Below, one piece after another: positions 26,588-34,755 of a stretch of 64,000 nt of DNA. The notes below the pieces were generated by a model. It was not told the origin of the DNA. It did no database searches and saw only the letters and a list, made by a program, of their open reading frames with translations. The first letter of the stretch is position 1. Each line of letters starts with the position of its first letter. Source of the stretch: Ponticoccus alexandrii (GTDB lineage Bacteria; Pseudomonadota; Alphaproteobacteria; Rhodobacterales; Rhodobacteraceae); the NCBI RefSeq assembly GCF_016806125.1, contig NZ_CP047166.1, forward strand, positions 186,001-250,000. The letters run 5' to 3'. A program made the translations under genes and the position numbers.

Positions 26588-27598
26588 TTGGGCGCATGGC
26601 GGTCATACAAATTGCGGGTGCAGCGAAAACGCTGGCTGATCCGTGCCTTCCGCAAGCGCCGCGACCTGCGCCCCGTGGCCAATCGTACCGCCGATATCCG
26701 CCCCTCGGACCTGCTGGTCTTCTCGACCCAGCGCAACGAGGGTGTGCGCCTGCCGTGGTTCCTGCGCTACTACCGCGAGATGGGGGTGAACCACTTCCTC
26801 TTCGTGGACAACGACTCCACCGACGGGTCACTCGACTACCTCGCCAGCCAGCCGGACTGTTCGGTCTGGACCACCACCGCCAGCTACAAGCGGTCGCGCT
26901 TCGGCGTGGACTGGATGAACTGGCTGCTGTTCAAGTACGGACACGGCCACTGGGCCCTGACCGTCGACCCGGATGAACTGTTCCTCTACCCGTTCTGCGA
27001 CACGCGCCCGCTGCGCGCGCTGACCGACTGGCTGGATGCCTCCTCGATCAAGTCCTTCTCGGCGATGTTGCTGGACATGTACCCCAAGGGGCGGATGGAC
27101 CTGCAACCCTACCGCGCCGGGCAGGACCCGCTTGAGATCGCAAGCTGGTTCGACGCGGGCAATTACGCGATCTCGAAGAACTGGAACTTCGGCAATCTCT
27201 GGATTCAGGGCGGGCCGCGCGCGCGCATGTTCTTTGGCGACACGCCAGAACTGGCACCCGCGCTGAACAAGGTGCCACTGGTGAAGTGGAACCGGCGCTA
27301 CGCCTATGTCTCCTCGACCCACAACCTGCTGCCGCGCGGGTTGAACCTCGTCTACGACGAATGGGGCGGCGAGAAGGCCAGCGGCATCCTGCTGCACACC
27401 AAGTTCCTCTCGACCTTCGCCGACAAGGCCGCCGAAGAACTGGAGCGCGGGCAGCATTATGGCGCCAGCCGCGAGTACATCGCCTATGCCGAGGGGGTGA
27501 AGGAGAACCCCGACCTCTGGTGCAAGTGGTCCGAGAAATACATCAACTGGCGGCAACTCGAGATCCTCGGCCTGATGTCCAAGGGCAACTGGGCATGA
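26588..27598 (+). CDS. Glycosyltransferase of the Glyco_tranf_2_4/GT92-like group
   Basis: The 336-aa product has FSTQRNEGVRLPWFLRYYRE (about 46-65), FVDNDSTDGSLDYL (about 74-87) and the metal motif LTVDPDELFLYP (about 121-132), the pattern of glycosyltransferases that read NE-x-x-x-LPWFLxYY. The only usable start is TTG at 26588: no in-frame ATG or GTG lies between the upstream stop at 26537 and the conserved core, and GGGATGG precedes it at about 7 nt. Its stop overlaps the next ATG (ATGA). Acts in the same glycan pathway by context. Confidence 0.86.
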   Translation: MGAWRSYKLRVQRKRWLIRAFRKRRDLRPVANRTADIRPSDLLVFSTQRNEGVRLPWFLRYYREMGVNHFLFVDNDSTDGSLDYLASQPDCSVWTTTASYKRSRFGVDWMNWLLFKYGHGHWALTVDPDELFLYPFCDTRPLRALTDWLDASSIKSFSAMLLDMYPKGRMDLQPYRAGQDPLEIASWFDAGNYAISKNWNFGNLWIQGGPRARMFFGDTPELAPALNKVPLVKWNRRYAYVSSTHNLLPRGLNLVYDEWGGEKASGILLHTKFLSTFADKAAEELERGQHYGASREYIAYAEGVKENPDLWCKWSEKYINWRQLEILGLMSKGNWA

Positions 27599-29295
27599 CC
27601 GTCGGCGTCGTCATGCTGGTGCACACGGCCTTCGACCGGGCCGAGCAGGTGGCCCGCCACTGGTCCGCCGCCGGGTGCCCCGTCGTGATCCACGTCGACA
27701 AGGCGGTGAAGAAGCACCGCTACGACCGCTTCGTGCAGGCGCTTGCGGATGTCGAGGCGGTGCTGTTCTCGAAACGCCACCGCTGCGAGTGGGGCACATG
27801 GGGGCTGGTCGCCGCCAGTCAGGACGCCAGCGAGCTGATGCTGACCCGCTTTGCGGAGGTGCGCCACGTCTACCTCGCGTCGGGGTCCTGCCTGCCGCTG
27901 CGCCCGGTCGAGGAACTGATCGACTACCTCGCCGACCGACCGCGCACCGATTTCATCGAAAGCGCCACGACGGCGGATGTGCCATGGACGGTGGGCGGGC
28001 TGGACGAGGAACGCTTCACCCTGCACTTCCCCTTCTCGTGGCGGCGCAACCGCTACCTCTTCGACGCCTTCGTCGACCTGCAGCGGCGGGTCGGCTATCG
28101 CCGCAAACTGCCGAACGGGATCGTGCCGCATATGGGCAGCCAGTGGTGGTGCCTGACGCGCCAGACCCTGTCGGCGATCCTTCAGGACCCGGACCGGGGC
28201 AAGTACGACGCCTATTTCCGCCGCGTCTGGATCCCGGACGAGAGCTACTTCCAAAGCCTCGCGCGACTTTATTCGACGAAGATCGAAAGCCGCTCGCTGA
28301 CGCTGTCGAAGTTCGACTTTCAGGGCAAGCCGCACATCTTCTACGACGATCACCTGCAGCTGCTGCGCCGCTCTGACTGCTTCGTCGCGCGCAAGATCTG
28401 GCCCCATGCCGGGCGGCTTTACGATGCGTTTCTGACCGATCCCAACCGCGCCATGTCGCGGCAGGAACCGAACCCCGGCAAGATCGACCGCATCTTTGCC
28501 AAGGCGGTCGAACGCCGGACCCGCGGACGGCCCGGCCTGTTCATGCAGTCGCGCTATCCCAACCTCGGCTGGGAGAACGGGATGACGGCCGGAAAATACT
28601 CGGTCTTTCAGGGGTTCAGCGAGCTTTTCGAGGATTTCGAGCGTTGGCTGGCGCGCGCCACCGGGGCGCAGGTCCACGGGCGCCTCTTCGCGAAGCGCCG
28701 GGCCGAGTTCGCGGGCGGGCAGACGGCGCTGAACGGCGCGCTTTCCGACAACGCCATGCTGCGCGACGCCAACCCCAAGGCCTTTTTGACGAACCTGCTC
28801 TGGAACACGCGGGGCGAGCGGCAGTGCTTTCAGCTTGGCCCGCAGGACCGGATCGACATCCTCTGGGACCTGTCGCGGGATCCCAACGCGCAGATCAGCG
28901 TGATTTCGGGCGCCTGGGCGGTGCCGCTGTTCAAGTCGAACGCCAATTTCGCCGACATCCGCGCAAGGGCCGCCGAGTTGCAGAAGATCGAAAGCGGCAT
29001 GCTGCACACGCTGCGCAGCCCGGACGTCAAGGCGCGCATCCGCATCTGGTCCATGGCAGAGTTCATCGAGGCCCCGATGGAGCCGCTTCAGGTGATCATC
29101 GACGAGATCGGCCAGAAAAGCCTGCGCCGTCTGGCCGAGGCACCGAGGCTGGAGCCGCTGGCCGGCTTCGGGCAGTTCCTGCAGAACCTCAAGAACCAGG
29201 GGATGCACCCCTACCTGATGGGCGACTTCCCGGTCGACACGATCCCGCGCCACCCGGATACGCCGCTCCGCAAACCCTACCTCATCAAGAAATAG
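27595..29295 (+). CDS. GT14-type glycosyltransferase with long C-terminal domain
   Basis: The 566-aa protein has an N-terminal catalytic domain (about 1-290) like the core-2/I-branching and xylosyltransferase family GT14: VVMLVHTAFDRAEQVARHW, VIHVDKAVK, YLASGSCLPLRPV, GSQWWCLTRQTL and the late acid WIPDESYFQSLARL. Residues about 300-566 form an extra domain seen in roseobacter GT14 proteins (DUF5927-like, from memory). A paralog with the same catalytic motifs is at 57288-58865. The start is fixed by ATGA coupling to the previous gene. Predicted to add N-acetylglucosamine or xylose in beta linkage, but the sugar is not provable here. Confidence 0.87.
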   Translation: MTVGVVMLVHTAFDRAEQVARHWSAAGCPVVIHVDKAVKKHRYDRFVQALADVEAVLFSKRHRCEWGTWGLVAASQDASELMLTRFAEVRHVYLASGSCLPLRPVEELIDYLADRPRTDFIESATTADVPWTVGGLDEERFTLHFPFSWRRNRYLFDAFVDLQRRVGYRRKLPNGIVPHMGSQWWCLTRQTLSAILQDPDRGKYDAYFRRVWIPDESYFQSLARLYSTKIESRSLTLSKFDFQGKPHIFYDDHLQLLRRSDCFVARKIWPHAGRLYDAFLTDPNRAMSRQEPNPGKIDRIFAKAVERRTRGRPGLFMQSRYPNLGWENGMTAGKYSVFQGFSELFEDFERWLARATGAQVHGRLFAKRRAEFAGGQTALNGALSDNAMLRDANPKAFLTNLLWNTRGERQCFQLGPQDRIDILWDLSRDPNAQISVISGAWAVPLFKSNANFADIRARAAELQKIESGMLHTLRSPDVKARIRIWSMAEFIEAPMEPLQVIIDEIGQKSLRRLAEAPRLEPLAGFGQFLQNLKNQGMHPYLMGDFPVDTIPRHPDTPLRKPYLIKK

Positions 29296-29301
29296 GCCCG
29301 C

Positions 29302-30723
29302 ATGACCCGTTTCGACTGCTTCGTGGTGTTCGCCGAGATGCGCACCGGCTCGAATTTCCTCGAAGCGAACCTGAACGCCTTCGACGGGATTGCCTGCCTC
29401 GGTGAGGTCTTCAACCCGCATTTCATCGGCTACCCGAACGCCGAGGATGTCCTTGGCATCACGCAGGAGGAACGGGACGCCAAGCCGCTACGCCTGCTCG
29501 ACGCGGTGCGCGCGGCGCCGGGGGTGGCGGGGTTCCGCTATTTCCACGACCACGACCCACGCGTGCTGGACGCGCTTTTGTCCGATCCGAAGGTCGGCAA
29601 GGTGGTGCTGACGCGCAACCCGGTGGACAGCTACATCTCGTGGAAGATCGCGCAGGCGACCGGGCAGTGGAAGCTGACCAACGTCAAGAAGCGCAAGGCG
29701 GGGCGCGCGGTCTTCGACGGGCCCGAGTTCGAGGCGCATCTGCACGCGCTTCAGGCTTTTCAGCTGCAGATCATGAACACGCTGCAACGAACGGGGCAGA
29801 CGGCCTTCTACGTGGCTTACGAGGATCTGCAGGACGTTGCGGTGATGAACGGGCTGGCGGCTTGGCTGGGGTGCCCGGCGCGGCTGGACAGCCTGAACAC
29901 CGCGCTGAAGAGGCAGAACCCGCAGCCGGTGGCCGAGAAGGTCGAGAACTTCGAGGCCATGGCGGCCTCGCTGGCGCGGCTCGACCGCTTCAACCTGAGC
30001 CGGACGCCGAATTTCGAGCCGCGGCGTGGCCCGGCGGTGCCGACCTATTTTGCCGGGGCGAAGACGCCGCTTTTGTACATGCCCGTGCGGTCCGGGCCGG
30101 AGGCTGCGGTGCTGGGCTGGCTGGCGGGGCTGGACGGCGTGGAGGGGGGCGACCTGCTGTCGGAGTTCACGCAGGGCAGCCTGCGCGCGTGGAAGCGCGA
30201 GCGGCCCGGGCACCGCAGCTTCACCGTGATCCGGCATCCGCTGGCCCGCGCGCACGAGGCCTTTTGTTCGAAGATCCTGACCACCGGCAAGGGCAGCTTC
30301 AAGGGTATCCGCAAGACCCTGCGCCGCGCCCATGCCCTGCCGATCCCCGAGGGCGAGCCGGGGGCGGACTATGATGTCGATGCCCACCGCGAGGCCTTTA
30401 CCGCCTGGCTGACCTTCGTGAAGGCGAACCTGTCCGGTCAGACGGCGGTGCGGGTGGACGGGCACTGGGCGTCGCAGGCGCAGTGCATTCAGGGTATGGC
30501 CGACTACACGCTGCCGGACATGGTCGTGCGCGAGGACGAGATGGCCATGTATCTGCCCGCGCTGGCGATGCAGGCGGGTCACGAGGCGCCGCCCGATCCG
30601 CAGCCGGTGTCCACCCGCGCGCCCTTTGCGCTGGCGCAGATCTACGACGACCGGATCGAGGCGCTGGCGCGCGAAGCCTACCAGCGCGACTACGACATGT
30701 TCGGCTTCGACGATTGGTCCTGA
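29302..30723 (+). CDS. Two-module sulfotransferase-like protein
   Basis: This 473-aa protein ends the glycan cluster. The N-terminal module (about 1-215) resembles Stf0/Sulfotransfer families: PAPS 5'-phosphosulfate loop FAEMRTGSNFLEANL (10-24) and 3'-phosphate motif VVLTRNPVDSYISWK (about 100-114). A second module (about 245-473) repeats the layout: LLYMPVRSGPEAAVLGWL (about 255-272) and FTVIRHPLARAHEAFCSKI (about 304-322), ending in RDYDMFGFDDW like many carbohydrate sulfotransferases. A full-length duplication or fusion of two sulfotransferase domains is inferred; both would use PAPS. Gap to the GT14 gene: 6 nt. Confidence 0.82.
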   Translation: MTRFDCFVVFAEMRTGSNFLEANLNAFDGIACLGEVFNPHFIGYPNAEDVLGITQEERDAKPLRLLDAVRAAPGVAGFRYFHDHDPRVLDALLSDPKVGKVVLTRNPVDSYISWKIAQATGQWKLTNVKKRKAGRAVFDGPEFEAHLHALQAFQLQIMNTLQRTGQTAFYVAYEDLQDVAVMNGLAAWLGCPARLDSLNTALKRQNPQPVAEKVENFEAMAASLARLDRFNLSRTPNFEPRRGPAVPTYFAGAKTPLLYMPVRSGPEAAVLGWLAGLDGVEGGDLLSEFTQGSLRAWKRERPGHRSFTVIRHPLARAHEAFCSKILTTGKGSFKGIRKTLRRAHALPIPEGEPGADYDVDAHREAFTAWLTFVKANLSGQTAVRVDGHWASQAQCIQGMADYTLPDMVVREDEMAMYLPALAMQAGHEAPPDPQPVSTRAPFALAQIYDDRIEALAREAYQRDYDMFGFDDWS

Positions 30724-30830
30724 GGCAATTGGCTGAGACGACTGGGCCAGGGCGCGGCCCCGGCGGGCGGCACTGTTTGCGCTGGCGCGCAAAGGCGCCC
30801 ACCCACCGGCCCCGGGGTACCAAACGCAAC

Positions 30831-30850
30831 CGCCGGCCCGAGGGCCGGCG
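30831..30850. terminator. Hairpin between convergent sulfotransferase gene and ptsN
   Basis: Perfect 9-bp arms CGCCGGCCC and GGGCCGGCG with a two-base centre lie in the 182-bp convergent gap. There is no U-tract on either strand; it may still mark transcript ends for both directions. Nothing else recognisable is in the gap. Confidence 0.45.
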
Positions 30851-30905
30851 CGTCCTGTGGTGAGATTTGGCGGATGCCGCAGGGGCAGGCGCCGGAGGTC
30901 GAGCC

Positions 30906-31370
30906 TCAGGCGGCCTTCACGGCCTCGGCTTCTGTCAGGATGGTGTAAAGCGTCGCCGGGTCCGGGTTCGCCCGCAGCTTGGCACAGAGTGCCGGATCGC
31001 GCAGCGAGCGCGAGACCAGTGCCAGCGCCTTCAGGTGCTCGACACCCGCATCCTCGGGCGCGAACAGCCCGAAGACCAGATCGACCGGCTGGCGGTCGAC
31101 AGAGGTGAAATCGACGGGGCGATCCAGGAGGATGAACACCCCGGCGACCTTTTCCAGCCCCTGCAGGCGGGCGTGGGGCAGGGCAACGCCGTGCCCCACC
31201 CCGGTCGGCCCAAGCGATTCACGCTCGAGCAGGGCCTCTATCGTGGTCTGGCTATCGAGCCCGTAGGCACTTTCTGCAAGTTCGGCGACATCGTGGAGCA
31301 GGCGTTTCTTGCTCGAGGTTGATTGGACAACCTTGATGGCGTCGCTCTTCAGAAGGTTGGTAAACTTCAT
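30906..31370 (-). CDS. ptsN: PTS IIA-like nitrogen regulatory protein PtsN (EIIA-Ntr)
   Basis: The 154-aa phosphocarrier accepts phosphate from NPr/EI-Ntr and regulates potassium, nitrogen and carbon functions by protein contacts. The phospho-accepting His is in GVALPHARL (about residue 66), in the EIIA fructose/mannitol-type fold; LLDRPVDFTSVDRQPVDLVFGL and the following EHLKALALVSRSL are typical. It is the last gene of the lpt-hpf-ptsN series, 54 nt after hpf. Confidence 0.95.
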   Translation of the reverse strand: MKFTNLLKSDAIKVVQSTSSKKRLLHDVAELAESAYGLDSQTTIEALLERESLGPTGVGHGVALPHARLQGLEKVAGVFILLDRPVDFTSVDRQPVDLVFGLFAPEDAGVEHLKALALVSRSLRDPALCAKLRANPDPATLYTILTEAEAVKAA

Positions 31371-31424
31371 GCCGTGCCTGTCATGCTGTTGAGACTTGCC
31401 CGTAGCGTGAGACCGCCCCCGGTA

Positions 31425-31988
31425 TTACGGGTCGATCCAGCCGATATTGCCATCGTCGCGACGATACACGACGTTCACGCTTTCCTTCTTCTCGTTCCGG
31501 AACACCAGGACGGGCGCGCCTGCAAGTTCCATCTGCATCACTGCTTCGCCGACTGACAGCGAGGGAATCTTCGTCTCCATCTCTGCCACAATCATCGGTT
31601 GCAGCGAGTCCGGCTCGGTTTCGGCCGAATCCAACTCTCCGGCGAGGATATACGAGGACGCGCCGAAATGTTCAACAGGACCGGTCCTGTCCTTGTGATG
31701 GTCCTTCAGGCGGCGCTTGTAGCGGCGCAGCTGCTTGTCCATCTTCTCGGTGCAGGATTCGAAGGCGGCGTAGATCTCGGAGGCATGGCCCTTGGCCGCG
31801 GCGTTCAGGCCGCTCGACAGGTGCACGATGACCTCGCAGACATATTCGTGCCCGGCCTTTGAAAAGATCACGTTCGCATCGGTGGGACGCTGGGAGTATT
31901 TCTCCAGCATCGAGCCCAGCTCGTTTGTGACGTGGGTTTGCAGGGCTTCGCCGACGTCGATCTGCTTTCCGGTGATCTGATACCGCAT
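31425..31988 (-). CDS. hpf: Ribosome hibernation promoting factor, long form
   Basis: The 187-aa product has the S30AE N-terminal domain (about 1-105, MRYQITGKQIDVGEALQTHV and the basic RRYKRRLKDHHKD helix) and the C-terminal dimerisation domain of long HPF (about 130-187, MIVAEMETKIPSLSVGEAVMQMEL and NVVYRRDDGNIGWIDP). Long HPF makes 100S ribosome dimers in stationary phase. In many proteobacteria rpoN lies between lptB and hpf; here there is only a 259-bp gap. Confidence 0.96.
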   Translation of the reverse strand: MRYQITGKQIDVGEALQTHVTNELGSMLEKYSQRPTDANVIFSKAGHEYVCEVIVHLSSGLNAAAKGHASEIYAAFESCTEKMDKQLRRYKRRLKDHHKDRTGPVEHFGASSYILAGELDSAETEPDSLQPMIVAEMETKIPSLSVGEAVMQMELAGAPVLVFRNEKKESVNVVYRRDDGNIGWIDP

Positions 31989-32198
31989 GATGTTTCCTTT
32001 ACGTCATGGTCCGATAGCGGAATGGTCCGGGGGGAGTCCCCCAGTGGGATCGTTTCATATCGGACTCTAGGGAAGGTGCATGGACGCGGATTGGGGTGAT
32101 CCGGCCTCGGGATCGAGGGTCATGCCGTTCAGCCTGTCAGCGTCTGGATGCACCATGTCCTCATTTGAGTTGGAAAGTCCCCCTGCTGTCAATCGAAA

Positions 32199-32216
32199 CC
32201 GTCATCCGACTGTCAT
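32199..32216 (+). promoter_or_regulatory. PHO-box-like direct repeat in the lptB-hpf gap (doubtful)
   Basis: CCGTCAT-CCGA-CTGTCAT has the 7+4+7 layout and near-consensus sequence of a PhoB box, with a further CTGTCAA at 32186. It points forward, into the 3' end of lptB, so any transcript would be antisense; no gene on that strand starts nearby. Sequence match good, biological sense unclear. Confidence 0.25.
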
Positions 32217-32247
32217 CTAAGCGGGGATAGACCGTCGTTGATCTGAC

Positions 32248-33006
32248 TCAACCGAAGCGAAAATTATCGCCAAGGTAGACGCGGCGGACGTTCTCGTTCT
32301 GGACCACCTCTTCCGGGGTGCCGGACATCAGCACGGTGCCGTCGTGCAGGATATAGGCGCGGTCGACGATCTCCAGCGTTTCGCGGACGTTATGATCGGT
32401 GATCAGCACGCCGATTCCGCGCGTCTTGAGATCCGCGACGAGGTGACGGATGTCGCCGACGCTGATCGGGTCGACCCCGGCGAAGGGTTCGTCCAGCAGC
32501 AGGTACTTGGGGTCGGCGGCAAGACAGCGGGCGATCTCGACCCGGCGCCGCTCGCCACCGGACAGGGCCAGCGCCGGGGCGCGGCGCAGGTGCTCGATAG
32601 AGAATTCGCCCAGCAGTTCCTCCAGCCGCTCGCGCTTCTGCTGGTTGTCGCGGACGGATATGTCCAGAACGGCGCCGATATTGTCCTCGACGGAAAGGCC
32701 CCGGAAGATCGACATTTCCTGCGGCAGGTAGCCGATGCCCAGCCGCGCGCGGCGGTACATCGGCAGGTAGGTCGCGTCGCGCCCGTCGATCAGGACCTGC
32801 CCGGCGTCGGGGTTCACCAGCCCGGCAATGGCGTAGAAAGAGGTGGTCTTGCCCGACCCGTTGGGTCCGAGCAGCGCCACCACTTCTCCGCGATCCAGCC
32901 GCATGGTCACGTCGCGGATCACGACGCGCTTGCGGTAGCTCTTGCGCAGGTGGGACACGCGAAGGCCGCTGTCGCCCTCGGTTACCGTCAACTCGGGCCT
33001 GGCCAA
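32248..33006 (-). CDS. lptB: LPS export ABC transporter ATP-binding protein LptB
   Basis: The 252-aa cytoplasmic ATPase of the LptB2FG complex powers lipopolysaccharide transport to the outer membrane. Walker [12 protein letters not shown] (about 49-59), signature [13 protein letters not shown], Walker [14 protein letters not shown] and the H-loop ITDHNVRET are all present; [18 protein letters not shown] is the LptB Q-loop region. It starts with TTG directly after the lptA TAG; no better start lies close before the conserved [12 protein letters not shown]. Confidence 0.97.
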   Translation of the reverse strand: MARPELTVTEGDSGLRVSHLRKSYRKRVVIRDVTMRLDRGEVVALLGPNGSGKTTSFYAIAGLVNPDAGQVLIDGRDATYLPMYRRARLGIGYLPQEMSIFRGLSVEDNIGAVLDISVRDNQQKRERLEELLGEFSIEHLRRAPALALSGGERRRVEIARCLAADPKYLLLDEPFAGVDPISVGDIRHLVADLKTRGIGVLITDHNVRETLEIVDRAYILHDGTVLMSGTPEEVVQNENVRRVYLGDNFRFG

Positions 33007-33513
33007 CTACTGCCCTCCGCCCGTCTGCGCATCGTCCTGCTGCTGAAGCACCGTCTTCACCCGGCCCGACATCCGCGCGGTGCCGTCTGCGAGGTTGACG
33101 GTCATCCGTTCCGACGTCAGCGCGTTCGGCCCCTGCGTCAGCAGCACGTTGCCGGACATGACGACCTGCCCGGCCTCGATGTTGTAGTCGGCGCGCTCGG
33201 CCTCTGCCGCCTCGGAGCCGCTGACCATGACGACGCCGCCGGTCGCCTCCAGCCGCTCGATCCGGCCCGCGGCCTCGGCATAGACGACCAGAACGCGCGG
33301 CGCGGACAGGCGCATCTCGCCCTGCGCGATGATCACGTTGCCGGTGTAAAGGGCGGTGCCGTCGGTCTGGTTCACCTGCAACTGGTCCGCAGTGACCTCT
33401 ACCGGGGCGCGGGTATCCTGCTGCATCCCGCCGAACTGCACCTGCGCCCCCTGCTGGGCCATGGCGGACAGCGGAAGCGCGGCAAGGGCGGCAGCAAGGA
33501 CAAGGCGCATCAT
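33007..33513 (-). CDS. lptA: LPS transport periplasmic protein LptA
   Basis: The 168-aa protein has a signal peptide (MMRLVLAAALAALPLSAMA-QQ) and one OstA/LptA beta-jellyroll domain (about 40-150): PVEVTADQLQVNQTDGTALY, TGNVIIAQGEMRLSA and GNVLLTQGPNALTSERMTVN. LptA bridges inner and outer membranes in LPS export. ATGATGA overlaps the lptC stop; I use the first ATG (33513), the second (33510) being equally possible. lptB follows with no gap. Confidence 0.92.
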   Translation of the reverse strand: MMRLVLAAALAALPLSAMAQQGAQVQFGGMQQDTRAPVEVTADQLQVNQTDGTALYTGNVIIAQGEMRLSAPRVLVVYAEAAGRIERLEATGGVVMVSGSEAAEAERADYNIEAGQVVMSGNVLLTQGPNALTSERMTVNLADGTARMSGRVKTVLQQQDDAQTGGGQ

Positions 33514-34127
33514 TCGGCAGAACTTTCTTCTTCTGGGGGCTGATATACCAGCTTTACGCCTTCGGTGAACAGCAATTGCACATCGCCGCCCGTGCCAGAG
33601 GCTTCTATCCGCATCCGTCCCGCCTCTAGCGTGCCAAGCGGGCCGGCGCCGCTGACCGGACCAAGCGTTTCCGCCTCTATCCGGTCCAGAACCGTCGTCA
33701 TGGCATCGGTGTCCAGCGTGTAACCGGTAGAACTGCGTATCCGCACGCCGCCTTCCAGCAGGGCAGTCTCGGCGCTGCCGGTCAGGGTTGCGCTGAGGGC
33801 ATCGAGAAGGATCTCGCTGCCGTCGGTCAGGCGCACGGCGGCGGCAAGATCGTCGGCCACGACGCGCCCGTCGGTCTGCGGGCGGACGCGGGTGGCGGTC
33901 ATGGTCAGGAAATCGCCGCGCTGCGTCTTGCCGGAGTAATAGGGCGAGGAAACCCCCTCGCGCGACGTCTCGCCGTCCTGCAGGGCCTCGACGAAGGGCA
34001 CTGTCTCCATCGGTTCGCGGCGATCCGACAGCAGGAAGATCGTCGACAGAAGCGCAAGCGCGACCAGCGGCAGGACGATCTTCGCCCAGGCGATCATCCG
34101 CGAGTAAAGGCCCAGGGCCCGGGCCAT
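33510..34127 (-). CDS. lptC: LPS export system protein LptC
   Basis: The 205-aa inner-membrane protein has one N-terminal transmembrane helix (WAKIVLPLVALALLSTIFLL, about 14-33) and a periplasmic OstA-like domain that passes LPS from LptB2FG to LptA. Motifs are short in this family; the identity is secured by topology, length, the pattern SPYYSGKTQRGDFLTMTATR, and position directly before lptA and lptB with overlapping codons. Confidence 0.92.
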   Translation of the reverse strand: MARALGLYSRMIAWAKIVLPLVALALLSTIFLLSDRREPMETVPFVEALQDGETSREGVSSPYYSGKTQRGDFLTMTATRVRPQTDGRVVADDLAAAVRLTDGSEILLDALSATLTGSAETALLEGGVRIRSSTGYTLDTDAMTTVLDRIEAETLGPVSGAGPLGTLEAGRMRIEASGTGGDVQLLFTEGVKLVYQPPEEESSAE

Positions 34128-34140
34128 GGATCAACGCACC

Positions 34141-34755
34141 TCAGGCATGGGCGAAGATATCCGTGTCGGGCCAGCCTTCGAGGTCCAGCACCGCGCGCGT
34201 CGGAAGGAAGCCGAAGCAGGCTGCGGCCAGGTCGCTGCGCTCTTCGCGGTCCAGCATGGCGGTCAGGGCGTCGCGCAGGCGATGCAGATACAGCACGTCC
34301 GAGGCGGCATAGGCCATCTGCGCATCCGTCAGGGTCTCGGCGCCCCAGTCGCTGGACTGCTGCTGCTTCGAGATGTCGACGCCCAGCAGTTCCTGCGTCA
34401 GCGCCTTCAGTCCGTGCCGGTCAGTGTAGGTCCGCACCAGACGGCTGGCGATCTTGGTGCACCAGACCGGCGCGGCAAGGGCGCCGAAGGTGTTATACAT
34501 CGCGGCAATGTCGAAGCGGCCATAGTGGAACAGCTTCAGAACCTCGGGATCTTCCAGCAGGCGGCAGAGGTTCGGTGCGCCGGTCTGGTCCTTCGCGACC
34601 TGTATAAGATGTGCATGCCCATCCCCGGCGGAAAGCTGCACGACACACAGCCGGTCGCGATGAGGGTGAAGCCCCATGGTCTCGCAATCAATGGCAACAA
34701 CCGGCCCAAGGTCGAGGTCATCGGGCAAGTCGCCCCGGTGCAGAAAGTTCGTCAC
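34141..34755 (-). CDS. Ribonuclease D-type 3'-5' exonuclease, short form
   Basis: The product is a 204-aa DnaQ-fold exonuclease lacking HRDC domains. Exo I is AIDCETMGL, Exo II is FHYGRFDIAAM, and Exo III is in YAASDVLYLHRL, all with the catalytic acidic residues. I chose the GTG at 34755 over the ATG at 34794: it has AAGG six bases upstream and gives the usual 204-residue length with NxLPDxLDLGPVVAIDCETMG spacing. It is 13 nt ahead of lptC, a conserved arrangement in Rhodobacterales. Substrate (3' ends of structured RNA) is inferred from the family. Confidence 0.9.
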   Translation of the reverse strand: MTNFLHRGDLPDDLDLGPVVAIDCETMGLHPHRDRLCVVQLSAGDGHAHLIQVAKDQTGAPNLCRLLEDPEVLKLFHYGRFDIAAMYNTFGALAAPVWCTKIASRLVRTYTDRHGLKALTQELLGVDISKQQQSSDWGAETLTDAQMAYAASDVLYLHRLRDALTAMLDREERSDLAAACFGFLPTRAVLDLEGWPDTDIFAHA

